Below, one piece after another: positions 8,868-17,860 of a stretch of 64,000 nt of DNA (the first letter of the stretch is position 1; every line of letters begins with the position of its first letter). The position numbers and the translations under genes were made by a program. The DNA is from Promethearchaeota archaeon (lineage in GTDB: Archaea; Asgardarchaeota; Lokiarchaeia; Sigyniarchaeales; SOKP01): the NCBI GenBank assembly GCA_019058295.1, contig JAHPZI010000021.1, positions 169,167 to 233,166 of the forward strand. The letters are read 5' to 3'. Under the pieces are notes generated by a model, which saw only the letters and a list, made by a program, of their open reading frames with translations, had not been told where the DNA came from and did no database searches.

Positions 8868-10232
8868 TTACTTTTCTTCTGATACTTTTACAAATTTAAG
8901 GACCAATAGTCCCAGTAGCATAATAATCCCCATAGCAAGTAAACCTAAACCCCACGCGTATTTACCAATCACATCAGCACTCAGTAAAATAGCTCCAAAA
9001 ATTATAGGCCCTAAGGATGCCGATGCCTTTCCACTTATGCTTGTAAAGCCAAAATACTCCCCAAATTTTTCTTTAGGTGAGATCCTTGTCACCATGATTC
9101 TGTTTGCGGTCCAAGTGCCCCCAAGTGCGGGTCCAGCGACGACCCCCATTATAATACTAAGCATGAAAGGATAATTTAAGCCAATATCGATATAACGAAA
9201 GGCAAAAATTAAATAAATACCTAATATCAGAGAGATTGCCCATAAAAAGCATACTAAATAAAAGCAAATTTTTGGACCATGTTTTTCTCCAAACTTTCCA
9301 ACGAAATAAGTAAAGATTACAGCTGAAAATGTTGCTATTATTATGAAAAGCACACCAAATATATCAGAAGCTTTACCTCCTGTTCCAATAATAAGACCAT
9401 CAGTTATAAGAGGCATCATAAAGATAACTAAAGTCTGTGCGATATTACCAATTAAAAAATACGCAAATATATAGATGACCATTGGTTTATGTTGTTTTAT
9501 ATCCTTAAGTGTGGCTTTTAATTGTCTGAAGGAATCACCAATTCTTTTACCAACGGGAGGAATTTGTCCTGTTTTTTGTTTTTCACGAACTATGAAAAAT
9601 GGAATCATCAGAACGAGAAAAAGAACCATGGGTAAAACAAATGTTATCCAATAACCAGCGTAACCGTATGAAAGATCTCCTTGAGTTGGATCACTTACGA
9701 CATCACCCCACATAATCATTAATGGTAGCAGAACAATTAAAGAGATAATAGTACCAAAATATCCCCATGCAATCCCAAACCCAGAGACTTTTCCTATATC
9801 TTCTTTTTTAGCAATAAAAGGAATCATGGCATCGTAGAAAATCAGACTTAATTGATAAGAAACATTCGCAAGGACGTAAAAGATTAGTACAACGATTAGA
9901 CTATGGAAAAAACCGAGTAGACTCGCAAAAAGAATGCAAAGTCCGCCCAAACTTATAACATACGGTTTCCGTTTCCCACTTTGATCACCAAAGGCGCCAA
10001 CGATAGGAACTGTAATCGCTAATCCTGCTTGCATAAGACCTTGAACAAGCCCAAAAATAAAGCTTGCTTGACCATAAGTTATTCCATCTTCCAGCTGAGC
10101 AATGACCATTATATATCGAAAAATGATTAAGCTTACAATTACCATTGAATAAATCGTATTTGCCAAATCATACATAGCCCAGAAAAATACATTTTTTTTA
10201 TCAGTTTTAGTTTCTACTTCCACTTCATTCAT
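8868..10232 (-). CDS. MFS transporter, UMF1/Atg22-like family
   Basis: This 454-residue protein has about twelve membrane helices. It carries the characteristic N-terminal 'FWAMYDLANTIYSMVI' segment of the UMF1/Atg22-like MFS family (consensus YDxANSxY) and the MFS loop 'GAFGDQSGKRKPYVISLGG' between helices 2 and 3. In eukaryotes Atg22 exports amino acids from the vacuole; prokaryotic relatives are plasma-membrane transporters of unassigned substrate. It is convergent with the longin gene (17 bp between stops) and divergent from the 7TM-longin gene at 10337, with an AT-rich ~100 bp shared upstream region. The family call is firm, the substrate unknown. Confidence 0.85.
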   Translation of the reverse strand: MNEVEVETKTDKKNVFFWAMYDLANTIYSMVIVSLIIFRYIMVIAQLEDGITYGQASFIFGLVQGLMQAGLAITVPIVGAFGDQSGKRKPYVISLGGLCILFASLLGFFHSLIVVLIFYVLANVSYQLSLIFYDAMIPFIAKKEDIGKVSGFGIAWGYFGTIISLIVLLPLMIMWGDVVSDPTQGDLSYGYAGYWITFVLPMVLFLVLMIPFFIVREKQKTGQIPPVGKRIGDSFRQLKATLKDIKQHKPMVIYIFAYFLIGNIAQTLVIFMMPLITDGLIIGTGGKASDIFGVLFIIIATFSAVIFTYFVGKFGEKHGPKICFYLVCFLWAISLILGIYLIFAFRYIDIGLNYPFMLSIIMGVVAGPALGGTWTANRIMVTRISPKEKFGEYFGFTSISGKASASLGPIIFGAILLSADVIGKYAWGLGLLAMGIIMLLGLLVLKFVKVSEEK

Positions 10233-10336
10233 ATTGAATCATCTTACGGTATTTCTAATTTAAAAATATGGTTTAATTTATTTAAAGATGATAATAAAAA
10301 AAAGAAATTAAATAATGAGAAAACTATAATTATTTA

Positions 10337-11488
10337 ATGGAGTATAATCTAAGAGATTTTTTTCTTCCACCATTATTCATATCGTTGGGGCTTGGTTATC
10401 AAATTTTCATATATTTTTTATATCAATATTATAAGGCTAAAAAAGAGAAATTAGAATTTACTGAAATTTTACTAGCTTATGGATTAATATTTGGATTAAC
10501 TCTAACAGGATTTTTCATTCGTATAATAAATCTTTATTATACAAGAGAAATTAATATTGAAATCTTTCATTTCTTAACGAAAATAACTTTTCTTATCCTT
10601 TATTCAGCTTTAATGTTGTTTTTCATTATAATATCAACCAAATCCTTCCAAAAAATCATAAACTCAATTTTTACAAAAATTTTAGCAATTTTATTAATTA
10701 TACCAATGATTACAGTCTTTTTATTTCAACCTGAAAACCTTTTATTTGGTCTCATTTCTGGAATAACTCTCGGGATATCATATTCATATATCTTTTATTT
10801 TCATACTAGACTGATTAAAATTTCTACAGGTGATATAAAAAAAAGATTAAACCTCATACTTTTAGGATTAACATTATGTGCGATACAACATTTTATTGGA
10901 GGATATTTCCCCAGTTATGTATTATTTAAAGGTTATAGTGAGCACCTTCAATTAATTTCTGCTCCAATATTTGTTTGTGGATTAATTATTGTTTTTTTAG
11001 GCGTTTTTAGATTTCCCGCCTTTCTTGAATTTGGATGGAAAGAATCTCTACTATATGTTTTTATTATAAATCAAAGTAATTTAAAAGTAATTTACACATT
11101 TGATTTCAAAGAAATCATAAATCAACGTGGAAAACCAATAAATAAACTTTCGGATATCAATGAAATTAAGCAGTTTTTTTCAAGCGGGATTATTGGAATC
11201 AATAAGATTATATCAGGTATAACAAACTCAAAATCTGAATTTATTGAATCAATTAGACAAAAAGATTTCATAATTCTTTTGAATCGTGGAGATGAGCCTC
11301 AATCTTATATAATTTATTGTATATTAGTTAGTAAAGATATGAACAGCCTTAGATATTTTTTAAAAACAATTAAAAAGGAATTTGAACAGATCTATAAAAA
11401 TATACTCATTAATATGAATGATCTAGAAGGCAAAGAAGAAAAAATATTCTCAAATTTTGATGCGATTATGAAAAAATTAATTGAATAA
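10337..11488 (+). CDS. Seven-helix membrane protein with longin-like C-terminal domain (paralog A)
   Basis: The 383 residues divide into an N-terminal region of about seven hydrophobic helices (~10-225) and a soluble C-terminal domain (~235-383). The domain begins 'FPAFLEFGWKESLLYVFIIN' and continues with 'NLKVIYTFDFKE'. This matches the next gene's 'IPSYSEYDWQDKIISVFIMH'/'LFIYKKSFRE' block by block and resembles the longin-like domains at 8038 and 42228. The start is ATG with no clear SD, in an AT-rich leader, so it may be first in its transcript. It is followed after 9 bp by its paralog and then a small GTPase. The likely architecture is a membrane sensor or anchor with a cytoplasmic longin-type domain. 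The exact family is not known to me. Confidence 0.72.
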   Translation: MEYNLRDFFLPPLFISLGLGYQIFIYFLYQYYKAKKEKLEFTEILLAYGLIFGLTLTGFFIRIINLYYTREINIEIFHFLTKITFLILYSALMLFFIIISTKSFQKIINSIFTKILAILLIIPMITVFLFQPENLLFGLISGITLGISYSYIFYFHTRLIKISTGDIKKRLNLILLGLTLCAIQHFIGGYFPSYVLFKGYSEHLQLISAPIFVCGLIIVFLGVFRFPAFLEFGWKESLLYVFIINQSNLKVIYTFDFKEIINQRGKPINKLSDINEIKQFFSSGIIGINKIISGITNSKSEFIESIRQKDFIILLNRGDEPQSYIIYCILVSKDMNSLRYFLKTIKKEFEQIYKNILINMNDLEGKEEKIFSNFDAIMKKLIE

Positions 11489-11497
11489 GAAAAATTT

Positions 11498-12586
11498 ATG
11501 GGTATTAAATTGATTTTAAATGAATTCCCTATAAAAGGACCCTTAAAAGAACCATTATTAGTATTAGAATCATTAATAGTTTTTTCTTTTATAGAACTGG
11601 CAGTTATATTTTGGATGAGAATTAGAAAAAGTGAATTAAAAAAATCACTGGAAAAAGGATATATCTGGTTATTTCTTGGTTATTCTCTTTTGAGGTTTTT
11701 TACAATAGTTGGGGATTATTATGTTGATGGTTTTCATTTTAGAACTTTATTTTTAAATGTAGGCTATTTAATTCAAATGGCATTTTTAATTAATTTTGTA
11801 AGAATTATGGAAAATTACAAAGTTTTTATTAGAAAATACTTATTTACTAAGATTTGTTTGGTTTTAATTTTTATTTATTTCATAGTTTTATTCATTGATA
11901 GTAATTATGTGATCTTTTTTTTAATTTCATTTTGGATATTTTTTTTAGTATTCTTTATAATTTATTTGAAGGATTTAGGATCAAAATTTAATAATAAAAT
12001 AGATTTAAGAAGTTTTAAACTAAATTTGCTTAAATTTTATATAGGAATGATTTTAATAGTTGTAGGATCTGCTACAACTATGGACTTTGTGATCGAGATT
12101 TTTGGATTTGGTATCCGCCTTATAGGAAATATCCTTCAACTAATTGGGGTAATTTTTATTTCATTTTTCTTTTTTTCTATTCCTTCTTATAGTGAATATG
12201 ATTGGCAAGATAAAATTATTAGCGTTTTTATAATGCATAAATCTGGTCTTTTTATCTATAAAAAGTCTTTTAGAGAAAAAGCCTCTCCAATTGATGAATC
12301 AGTCATTACAGGTGCATTGACAACTATAGAAATGATGTTAGAAAAAGTAAGCCACATTGATAGTATTTCTATAATTAAAAAGAAAGAAAAAATTCTAATT
12401 TTTCAACCAGGGAGATTTATTTATGGGGTTTTAATATGTGAGGAAGAGTTAGAATCCCTTAAAATTTTATTGAGTAAATTTATTAGTAAAATTGAAACAA
12501 TTTATTCTAATGTTCTTGAGGATTGGGATAGAAATTTAAATGTTTTTACGCCAATTGAAGGCATCGCGAAGGAAATTTTTTATTAA
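11498..12586 (+). CDS. Seven-helix membrane protein with longin-like C-terminal domain (paralog B)
   Basis: This 362-residue paralog of the preceding protein has about seven hydrophobic helices over residues ~20-225 and then a soluble domain. The domain starts 'IPSYSEYDWQDKIISVFIMH' and includes 'SGLFIYKKSFREK', the strand-turn-strand opening typical of the longin-like domains here. Its end ('ILLSKFISKIETIYSNVLEDW') is helical and aligns with 'YFLKTIKKEFEQIYKNIL' of paralog A. It lies 9 bp downstream of A and ~160 bp upstream of the small GTPase in the same direction. A pair of related longin domains next to a Ras-like GTPase resembles the paired longin/roadblock arrangement of eukaryotic GTPase regulators. 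The functional link is inferred from this arrangement. Confidence 0.72.
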   Translation: MGIKLILNEFPIKGPLKEPLLVLESLIVFSFIELAVIFWMRIRKSELKKSLEKGYIWLFLGYSLLRFFTIVGDYYVDGFHFRTLFLNVGYLIQMAFLINFVRIMENYKVFIRKYLFTKICLVLIFIYFIVLFIDSNYVIFFLISFWIFFLVFFIIYLKDLGSKFNNKIDLRSFKLNLLKFYIGMILIVVGSATTMDFVIEIFGFGIRLIGNILQLIGVIFISFFFFSIPSYSEYDWQDKIISVFIMHKSGLFIYKKSFREKASPIDESVITGALTTIEMMLEKVSHIDSISIIKKKEKILIFQPGRFIYGVLICEEELESLKILLSKFISKIETIYSNVLEDWDRNLNVFTPIEGIAKEIFY

Positions 12587-12748
12587 TAGCAAAATTTTCA
12601 ATCAGAAATATTATTTCAGTTATAAGAATTATGGACTTTAAAATATGGTTAATAAAAACAAGTATTACTTATCAATAAATATTAAATTTTTAAATAAAAA
12701 TCAATATTAGAAATATGAGTACAATTTAAGAGTTCTTGGAGGATAACT

Positions 12749-13288
12749 ATTTCATCGGATTATTCTTTTAAAATCTGTATATTTGGAGATACGGGAGTTG
12801 GGAAAACCTCTTTAATTTCTAGATATCTAGGTGAACAGTTCGAAAAAGATATTGGAAAAGATATGGAAAGATCAATGGGAGTGGATATTAATCATAAAAA
12901 TATAGTAGTAGATGATATAAAGGTTTCATTGCAGATATGGGATTTAGTAGGTGAGGAACGATTTAGAACTATGTTACCTTTTTATTTACGTGGATCATCT
13001 GGTGGTATTTTCATGTATGACACTACTCGGGAGGAAAGTTTGAACAAGATAGATGAATTGCTTAATATATTTAAGGAAAGTAATGCTGGAATGCAGGTTC
13101 CAATTATAATGGTTGGAGGAAAATCAGATCTTCAGGAAATGAGAACTGTTTCTATTAAAAAAGCGGATAGTATCTCAAAATCCCATGATTTTTATGATTA
13201 TATTGAATGCTCTTCTAAAACGGGGGAAAATGTTGAGTTCTTATTCAATACACTAACTAGACTAATTTTAAAGAAGATTGGTTTGTAA
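12749..13288 (+). CDS. Ras/Rab-like small GTPase, non-canonical AUU start
   Basis: The track begins at ATG 12863, inside the GTPase fold. The frame upstream is open to TGA 12716 and encodes strand beta-1 and the P-loop, but has no ATG, GTG or TTG. AUU at 12749 lies 6 nt after GGAGG (12738-12742), giving 179 residues starting 'MSSDYSFKICIFGDTGVGKT'. G1 is GDTGVGKTS (13-21). Switch I has Ser ('RSMGVDI') where Rabs usually have Thr. G3 is WDLVGEERF (64-72), G4 is GGKSDL (NKxD with Gly for Asn), and G5 is ECSSKTGEN. There is no C-terminal CAAX or cysteine. Asgard genomes encode many such GTPases. Adjacent membrane longin proteins are candidate regulators or effectors. Confidence 0.9.
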   Translation: MSSDYSFKICIFGDTGVGKTSLISRYLGEQFEKDIGKDMERSMGVDINHKNIVVDDIKVSLQIWDLVGEERFRTMLPFYLRGSSGGIFMYDTTREESLNKIDELLNIFKESNAGMQVPIIMVGGKSDLQEMRTVSIKKADSISKSHDFYDYIECSSKTGENVEFLFNTLTRLILKKIGL

Positions 13289-13504
13289 AATTTAAAATTA
13301 GCAATAAATTTATCTAAGTTTGAATAATATTTTTGTCTTTTAGGTTAATTATTTTTAAAAATTGAACAATAATTTTATAAAAAAAAGTCTTCTTTTTTAT
13401 GAAAAGCTTTTAAGAAAAATTAAAATTCAGTATTTAATTTACCAAGATAATAAAAATTTTATTATAATTCATAAAAAACAAATAAAATATAGGTATGAAT
13501 AATT

Positions 13505-14989
13505 ATGTCGTATAAGGCACCCGATGAGAAAGATTTAGAAGCAATGATTGGGATTGTGGGAAAGAATTATGCCACCAACAATAAAGCAATCACCGCTTCT
13601 TATCTGGCTAAATCGGTAATGGGTCTAGAAAGTCAAATCCCAGATATTGTAGTACGACCAAAATACACGGAAGAAATACGCAAAATATTAATCTATTGTA
13701 CAGCAGAAAAAATCGCAGTAAGTCCTATTTCTGGAGGACTCTCTGGTGGGTTCGCGTGCCCAACAATTAAACCAGCAGGCGTTGTATTAGATTTAGGTAG
13801 AATGGATAGAATAATAGAAATCGATGAGGCGAATCGATACGCAATCATTGAGCCTGGTGTCACTAATGGAGGTCTATGGGCTTATATGGAGAAATATCAT
13901 CCTGATTGGGCTCCTCCTATAGCTGATGGTGCTCCTCCCGCTGCAACTGTAATGGGTGATGCTATTGATAGAGGATTCTCGCTTTATACATCAAGTGTAG
14001 GACCTCAAGGAGATAATTTTATGTGTGGAGAAGTCGTATTTCCTAACGGAGATGTTGTAAGAACAGGTTCTTGGGCGCTTCCTTTTGCAAAACCTTTCTA
14101 CAAATTTGGTATCGGTCCAGACATGTGGTCGTTTTTAATGGGAAGCCAAGGATCTTTAGGTGTAGTAACTAAAGCTGCTGTTAAGATTTATCCTCACCCT
14201 AAGCATAAAACGGTTGTAGCATGGGGAATGTCTAATCCATACGATATGCAAGATTTAACTCTCGAGGTAGGACACCAAGAATTCGGAATCAGCCATAACA
14301 CCGTAATGGTCCAAGGTGGGAATTATCCACTCGTCATGGCACGCTGGCCAAAAGATAAAGTTCCACATGAATACGCTGCCTTCCAAAAGATGGGGATTCC
14401 AGAATGGTGGATGAATTGGGAATGCTGGGCTCAAACTCAAGAGGAATTGGATTACGTTGTCAAACGGATAAATTCGATGGCAGAAGATTTCAAAAAGAAT
14501 CGTGCTAAGGATGGGGCTGCTATGAAACCTTGGGAATTGCATCCTAAACAAATAGCCAGTAGGATGAAAAAGCCAAATAAAATCGCAGTACCTTATAGTT
14601 TTTGGGACGCAGGTTTCTTATTTATTACTTGGTATACTCCTTGGAATGAATGTGCTGAATTTGCTGAGATGTATAATGCAGAAATGGAGAAACGCGATAT
14701 TCCTCCAGTAATGTGGATTGCGAGCATTGAACGATGTAGACAAGCAATTTGTATGCCAATTATTTGTTTCGATTCTACTAAAGATGAAGATTTTGAAAAA
14801 GTACAAGATCTAAACGCTGTGACAACTGAATATTCATTGAAGAGAGGATGGCTTAATTACAGGCCTGATCCATTTATCCACATTCAAGCGTATTACCAAG
14901 CAGGTATGTATTGGAAATATTTAAGAGCGTTTAAAAAGTTAGTAGATCCTAATATGATAATGCATCCAGGAAGACTTGCTCTTCCATAA
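13505..14989 (+). CDS. FAD-linked oxidoreductase, VAO/4-cresol dehydrogenase-like
   Basis: This 494-residue flavoprotein of the PCMH/VAO superfamily has an N-terminal FAD-binding domain with 'SPISGGLSGGFACPTI', 'VVLDLGRMDRIIEIDEANRY' and 'AIIEPGVTNGGLWAYM'. The block 'GDAIDRGFSLYTSSVGPQGD' followed by 'GEVVFPNGDVVRTG' and 'LMGSQGSLGVVTKAAVKIYP' resembles the vanillyl-alcohol oxidase/4-cresol dehydrogenase branch more than glycolate oxidase GlcD. The C-terminus 'DPNMIMHPGRLALP' is typical. The Fe-S/CCG-domain gene begins 18 bp downstream, so the pair likely forms a dehydrogenase complex passing electrons from an organic alcohol or hydroxy-acid to a membrane or soluble carrier. The substrate cannot be assigned. 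Composition is less AT-rich than the neighbouring membrane genes. Confidence 0.82.
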   Translation: MSYKAPDEKDLEAMIGIVGKNYATNNKAITASYLAKSVMGLESQIPDIVVRPKYTEEIRKILIYCTAEKIAVSPISGGLSGGFACPTIKPAGVVLDLGRMDRIIEIDEANRYAIIEPGVTNGGLWAYMEKYHPDWAPPIADGAPPAATVMGDAIDRGFSLYTSSVGPQGDNFMCGEVVFPNGDVVRTGSWALPFAKPFYKFGIGPDMWSFLMGSQGSLGVVTKAAVKIYPHPKHKTVVAWGMSNPYDMQDLTLEVGHQEFGISHNTVMVQGGNYPLVMARWPKDKVPHEYAAFQKMGIPEWWMNWECWAQTQEELDYVVKRINSMAEDFKKNRAKDGAAMKPWELHPKQIASRMKKPNKIAVPYSFWDAGFLFITWYTPWNECAEFAEMYNAEMEKRDIPPVMWIASIERCRQAICMPIICFDSTKDEDFEKVQDLNAVTTEYSLKRGWLNYRPDPFIHIQAYYQAGMYWKYLRAFKKLVDPNMIMHPGRLALP

Positions 14990-15007
14990 AAAAAGAGGTG
15001 AAAAAAA

Positions 15008-16396
15008 ATGGCTAAAACTGGAATGGATAGATTAAATGAATTAAAAAAAGAGATATTTAAATGTATACACTGTAAAGCATGCAGATTTGCTTATTCTGGA
15101 GAACCTAGTAGAAAAGGTATTGGTGAACATAAAGGTAAACAAGGTACTGTATTATATGAAGGGATGGTAGATTCCTGTCCTGCGGGTATAGAATATGGAT
15201 GGGAAGCTTTTTGGAATGCAGGGAAAATCTGGATTGCTCGCTCAATTTTATCTGGCGATTTAGAATTTTCTGAAGAAGTAAGAGATGTGATTTTACCATG
15301 TATCACATGCGGTCAATGTTCTGCGCAATGTGAAAATAAGATCCCTACAGTAGATATAATTGAATCCTTACGGGCTGCTTGTGTAGAATCAGGAGTTCCT
15401 TTAATAGAGAAGCACGCTTTAGTAGATAGACTAGTGAAAGAAAGAAACAATCCTTATGGTGGTCAAGCAGCTGAACGCTTTAAATGGGCTAAAGATGCGG
15501 GCCTAGGTAAGTTTGTTAATAATAAAGACGCAAAAATTGCATATTACGTCGGTTGTACCGCAAGTTATAGACAAGTAGAAGTCGCTATCGCAACAGCAAA
15601 ACTATTTGAACAACTAGGGATGAATTTTACATTAGTAGAAGATGAGGTTTGCTGTGGAAGCCCATTCTTTAGAATTGGTGAAGTTAATACAGCTCAAGAA
15701 TTAATGAAAAAGAACCTTGAAGCTTTTAAAAATGTCAAAAAAGTATATTTCTCTTGTGCAGGTTGTTATAGGACCTTTACAATTGATTATCCTAAATGGA
15801 TGGCTGAAGGAGAAAAGCTTCCCTTCACAACGCAACATGCCTTTGAGTTAGTTGCTAAATTAATTCAAGATGGGAAGATTAAATTCAAACCAAATGCTGA
15901 TCTTAAGGGTAAAGTGGTAACTTATCATGATCCATGCCACACAGGAAGACATTTCGCCGTAGATATGGAACAAGAAATGATTAAAGAATCTAAAAATCTT
16001 ATGTTCGACAGCAGGAAAATTAAACAAAGAATCGATGAATGGTTTGAAATCCCGAGAATTATTCTCAAACAACTTGAAAAAGATGTCGGAATCGTATTTA
16101 AAGAGATGTATCGTATTAAACTTAACTCAATGTGTTGTGGAGCCGGTGGAGGAGTACGGGCAGGATATCCCGATTTCTCAATAAGGACTGCAAGTCTAAG
16201 ATGTGACGAAGCTAATGCGGTAGGTGCCGATATCTTAACAACCGAATGCCCCTTTTGCTGGAGAAATTTGACAGACGCAAATGAACTTTACAATCATGGT
16301 ATGACGGTAATGGGCGTACTTCAAATGATAACTGAATATGATCTTTTAGATATTCAGCAAAAACCAACTGAAGCAGATTTATTAGGTAAGAAATAG
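15008..16396 (+). CDS. Fe-S oxidoreductase with two CCG domains (GlpC/HdrD-like)
   Basis: This 462-residue protein has two ferredoxin-type cysteine groups: CIHCKAC...SCPAG (C19, C22, C25 and C57) and CITCGQCSAQC (C98-C108). Two cysteine-rich CCG domains follow, 'YYVGCTAS...EVCCGSPFF' and 'YHDPCHTGRH...NSMCCGAGGG...ECPFCWRN'. This is the architecture of GlpC, LldE/GlcF and HdrD electron-transfer subunits. The start is supported by GAGGTG 6-7 bases upstream. It immediately follows the flavoprotein gene and is predicted to accept its electrons; the CCG domains can bind a catalytic 4Fe-4S cluster or contact quinone or heterodisulfide-like partners. No membrane helix is visible, so it is probably cytoplasmic. 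Confidence 0.88.
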   Translation: MAKTGMDRLNELKKEIFKCIHCKACRFAYSGEPSRKGIGEHKGKQGTVLYEGMVDSCPAGIEYGWEAFWNAGKIWIARSILSGDLEFSEEVRDVILPCITCGQCSAQCENKIPTVDIIESLRAACVESGVPLIEKHALVDRLVKERNNPYGGQAAERFKWAKDAGLGKFVNNKDAKIAYYVGCTASYRQVEVAIATAKLFEQLGMNFTLVEDEVCCGSPFFRIGEVNTAQELMKKNLEAFKNVKKVYFSCAGCYRTFTIDYPKWMAEGEKLPFTTQHAFELVAKLIQDGKIKFKPNADLKGKVVTYHDPCHTGRHFAVDMEQEMIKESKNLMFDSRKIKQRIDEWFEIPRIILKQLEKDVGIVFKEMYRIKLNSMCCGAGGGVRAGYPDFSIRTASLRCDEANAVGADILTTECPFCWRNLTDANELYNHGMTVMGVLQMITEYDLLDIQQKPTEADLLGKK

Positions 16397-16399
16397 TAT

Positions 16400-16440
16400 A
16401 CGAGCCTTTTGCTCGTTAAATTTTATTTTATTTTTTTTTA
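16400..16440 (+). terminator. Hairpin plus T-run terminator
   Basis: Just after the stop of the Fe-S oxidoreductase gene there is a perfect 6-bp inverted repeat, ACGAGC-CTTTT-GCTCGT. It is followed by a T-rich tract ending in a run of nine or more T. It lies between convergent genes, which fits a transcription stop for the flavoprotein/Fe-S operon. Confidence 0.6.
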
Positions 16441-16466
16441 TATCTTTTTTTAGAAATTTAAAGGTC

Positions 16467-17651
16467 TTATTTTAAAAAGTCTTCAAGGAGATTGTAGACT
16501 GTTTCCAAAATTTTTAAATCCGGTAAAAATGTAAGCCTTATATGGTCTTTACCATAAGTGCCAAAACCAGATCCATAGACGCCACAGATTCCTGTTTTTC
16601 TAACTAGATCTATAACAAATTCCTTATCATTCTTCCATTGAGTGTATTCATTGAAATCTATTTTCGGAAATAAATAAAAAGCTCCTTCTGGTTTTATGCA
16701 TGAGATGCCTTCGATTTGTCGTAGTCTCTTATAGGAATAATCACGTCTTTCTTTTAATTTCTTGACCATATCTTCAGTATGAGTGTCTGGTTTTTTTAAT
16801 GCTTCTATAGCTGCGAATTGTGCTAGAGAATTTGCGCATAATCTTGCTCGTGCCATCTTTTCTAAGCCTTCTTTCAACTCATTAAGTTTTCCTTCAGGGT
16901 CGTGATAATAAAGATAACCAATTCTCCATCCAGTAGCAAGATGAGCTTTTGAAAAGCCATTCATTCCTATAATAGGAACATCTTTACTAAGGGATGCGGG
17001 ACATGTATATTCTTTCTCATAGATAATCTGATCGTATATTTCATCTGATACAATTGGTAAGTCAAATTCTCCGGCAATATCTATTATTTCTTTTATCTTT
17101 TTACTGCTATAAACTACTCCAGTTGGATTATTTGGGGAGGCTAATAAGATAGCTTGGGTTTTATCCGTTATTTTCTTTCTTAAATCATCGATATTAGGGT
17201 CCCAATCGTTACTTTCGTCAAGTTCATATTCAACGGGGATACCGTCAAAAAACTTAGCATAATTAATATAAACTGGATATGATGGTCCAGGAATTAATAT
17301 TTCTTTATTTTTCTCAATTAAACCTGCAAAAACGAAAAATATCCCCTCAGTGACACCAGAAGTAATTAATACATCATCAGCTGTAATTGTTATATTGTTT
17401 TTATGATTTTCAAATTTGCTAATTTCTTCGCGAAGCGCGTATACGCCCAAAGAATCAACATAAAAATTTTGGCCCTTAAATGTTGCACTGGCTAAAGCTT
17501 GTGAAATATAATTAGGGGTCTTAAAATCGTATTTTACAGGATCCCCGATATTTAGGTGGTAAACTTTTCTGCCACTCTTTGCAACTTCATTAGCAACAAC
17601 GGCAACATCCCTTATCGCATATTCTAAATCGGTAATTCTCCTTGAAACCAT
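16467..17651 (-). CDS. PLP-dependent aminotransferase, class I/II (alanine/aspartate type)
   Basis: The 394 residues fit fold-type I aminotransferases. The PLP lysine is in 'MNGFSKAHLATGWRIGY' (SK...GWRIGY pattern), the pyrimidine-contact region is 'ILLASPNNPTGVVYS' and 'PIVSDEIYDQIIYE', and the C-terminal carboxylate-binding arginine is in 'DHIRLTF'. The N-terminus 'RRITDLEYAIRDVAVVANEV' resembles the archaeal/AlaA-like alanine aminotransferases. The expected role is transfer of amino groups between alanine or aspartate and 2-oxoglutarate in the cytoplasm. It is a single gene, convergent with the Fe-S operon and divergent from the 1480-residue protein. The exact amino donor is not decided by sequence. 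Confidence 0.88.
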   Translation of the reverse strand: MVSRRITDLEYAIRDVAVVANEVAKSGRKVYHLNIGDPVKYDFKTPNYISQALASATFKGQNFYVDSLGVYALREEISKFENHKNNITITADDVLITSGVTEGIFFVFAGLIEKNKEILIPGPSYPVYINYAKFFDGIPVEYELDESNDWDPNIDDLRKKITDKTQAILLASPNNPTGVVYSSKKIKEIIDIAGEFDLPIVSDEIYDQIIYEKEYTCPASLSKDVPIIGMNGFSKAHLATGWRIGYLYYHDPEGKLNELKEGLEKMARARLCANSLAQFAAIEALKKPDTHTEDMVKKLKERRDYSYKRLRQIEGISCIKPEGAFYLFPKIDFNEYTQWKNDKEFVIDLVRKTGICGVYGSGFGTYGKDHIRLTFLPDLKILETVYNLLEDFLK

Positions 17652-17860
17652 TTAAATTCACTGGAGGAATATAAAAAATTATAACAATCTGAAATTATTA
17701 CTTTATTTTAATAATTGTTATTTTGCAGTAAAGTAATTGGTATTAAAATAATGTTATTATTTACATAAGATTAAGTGGGGGAAACATAAAAATAAAAGAC
17801 CGTATCATCATTAATATTTAGAAGAATTTTAATAAAATTTTTCCGAGGTTTTTTAGATAA

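Noticed and set aside
14255-14551. 98-aa minus-strand ORF inside the flavoprotein gene
   Set aside because: Antisense shadow of a strongly conserved gene.
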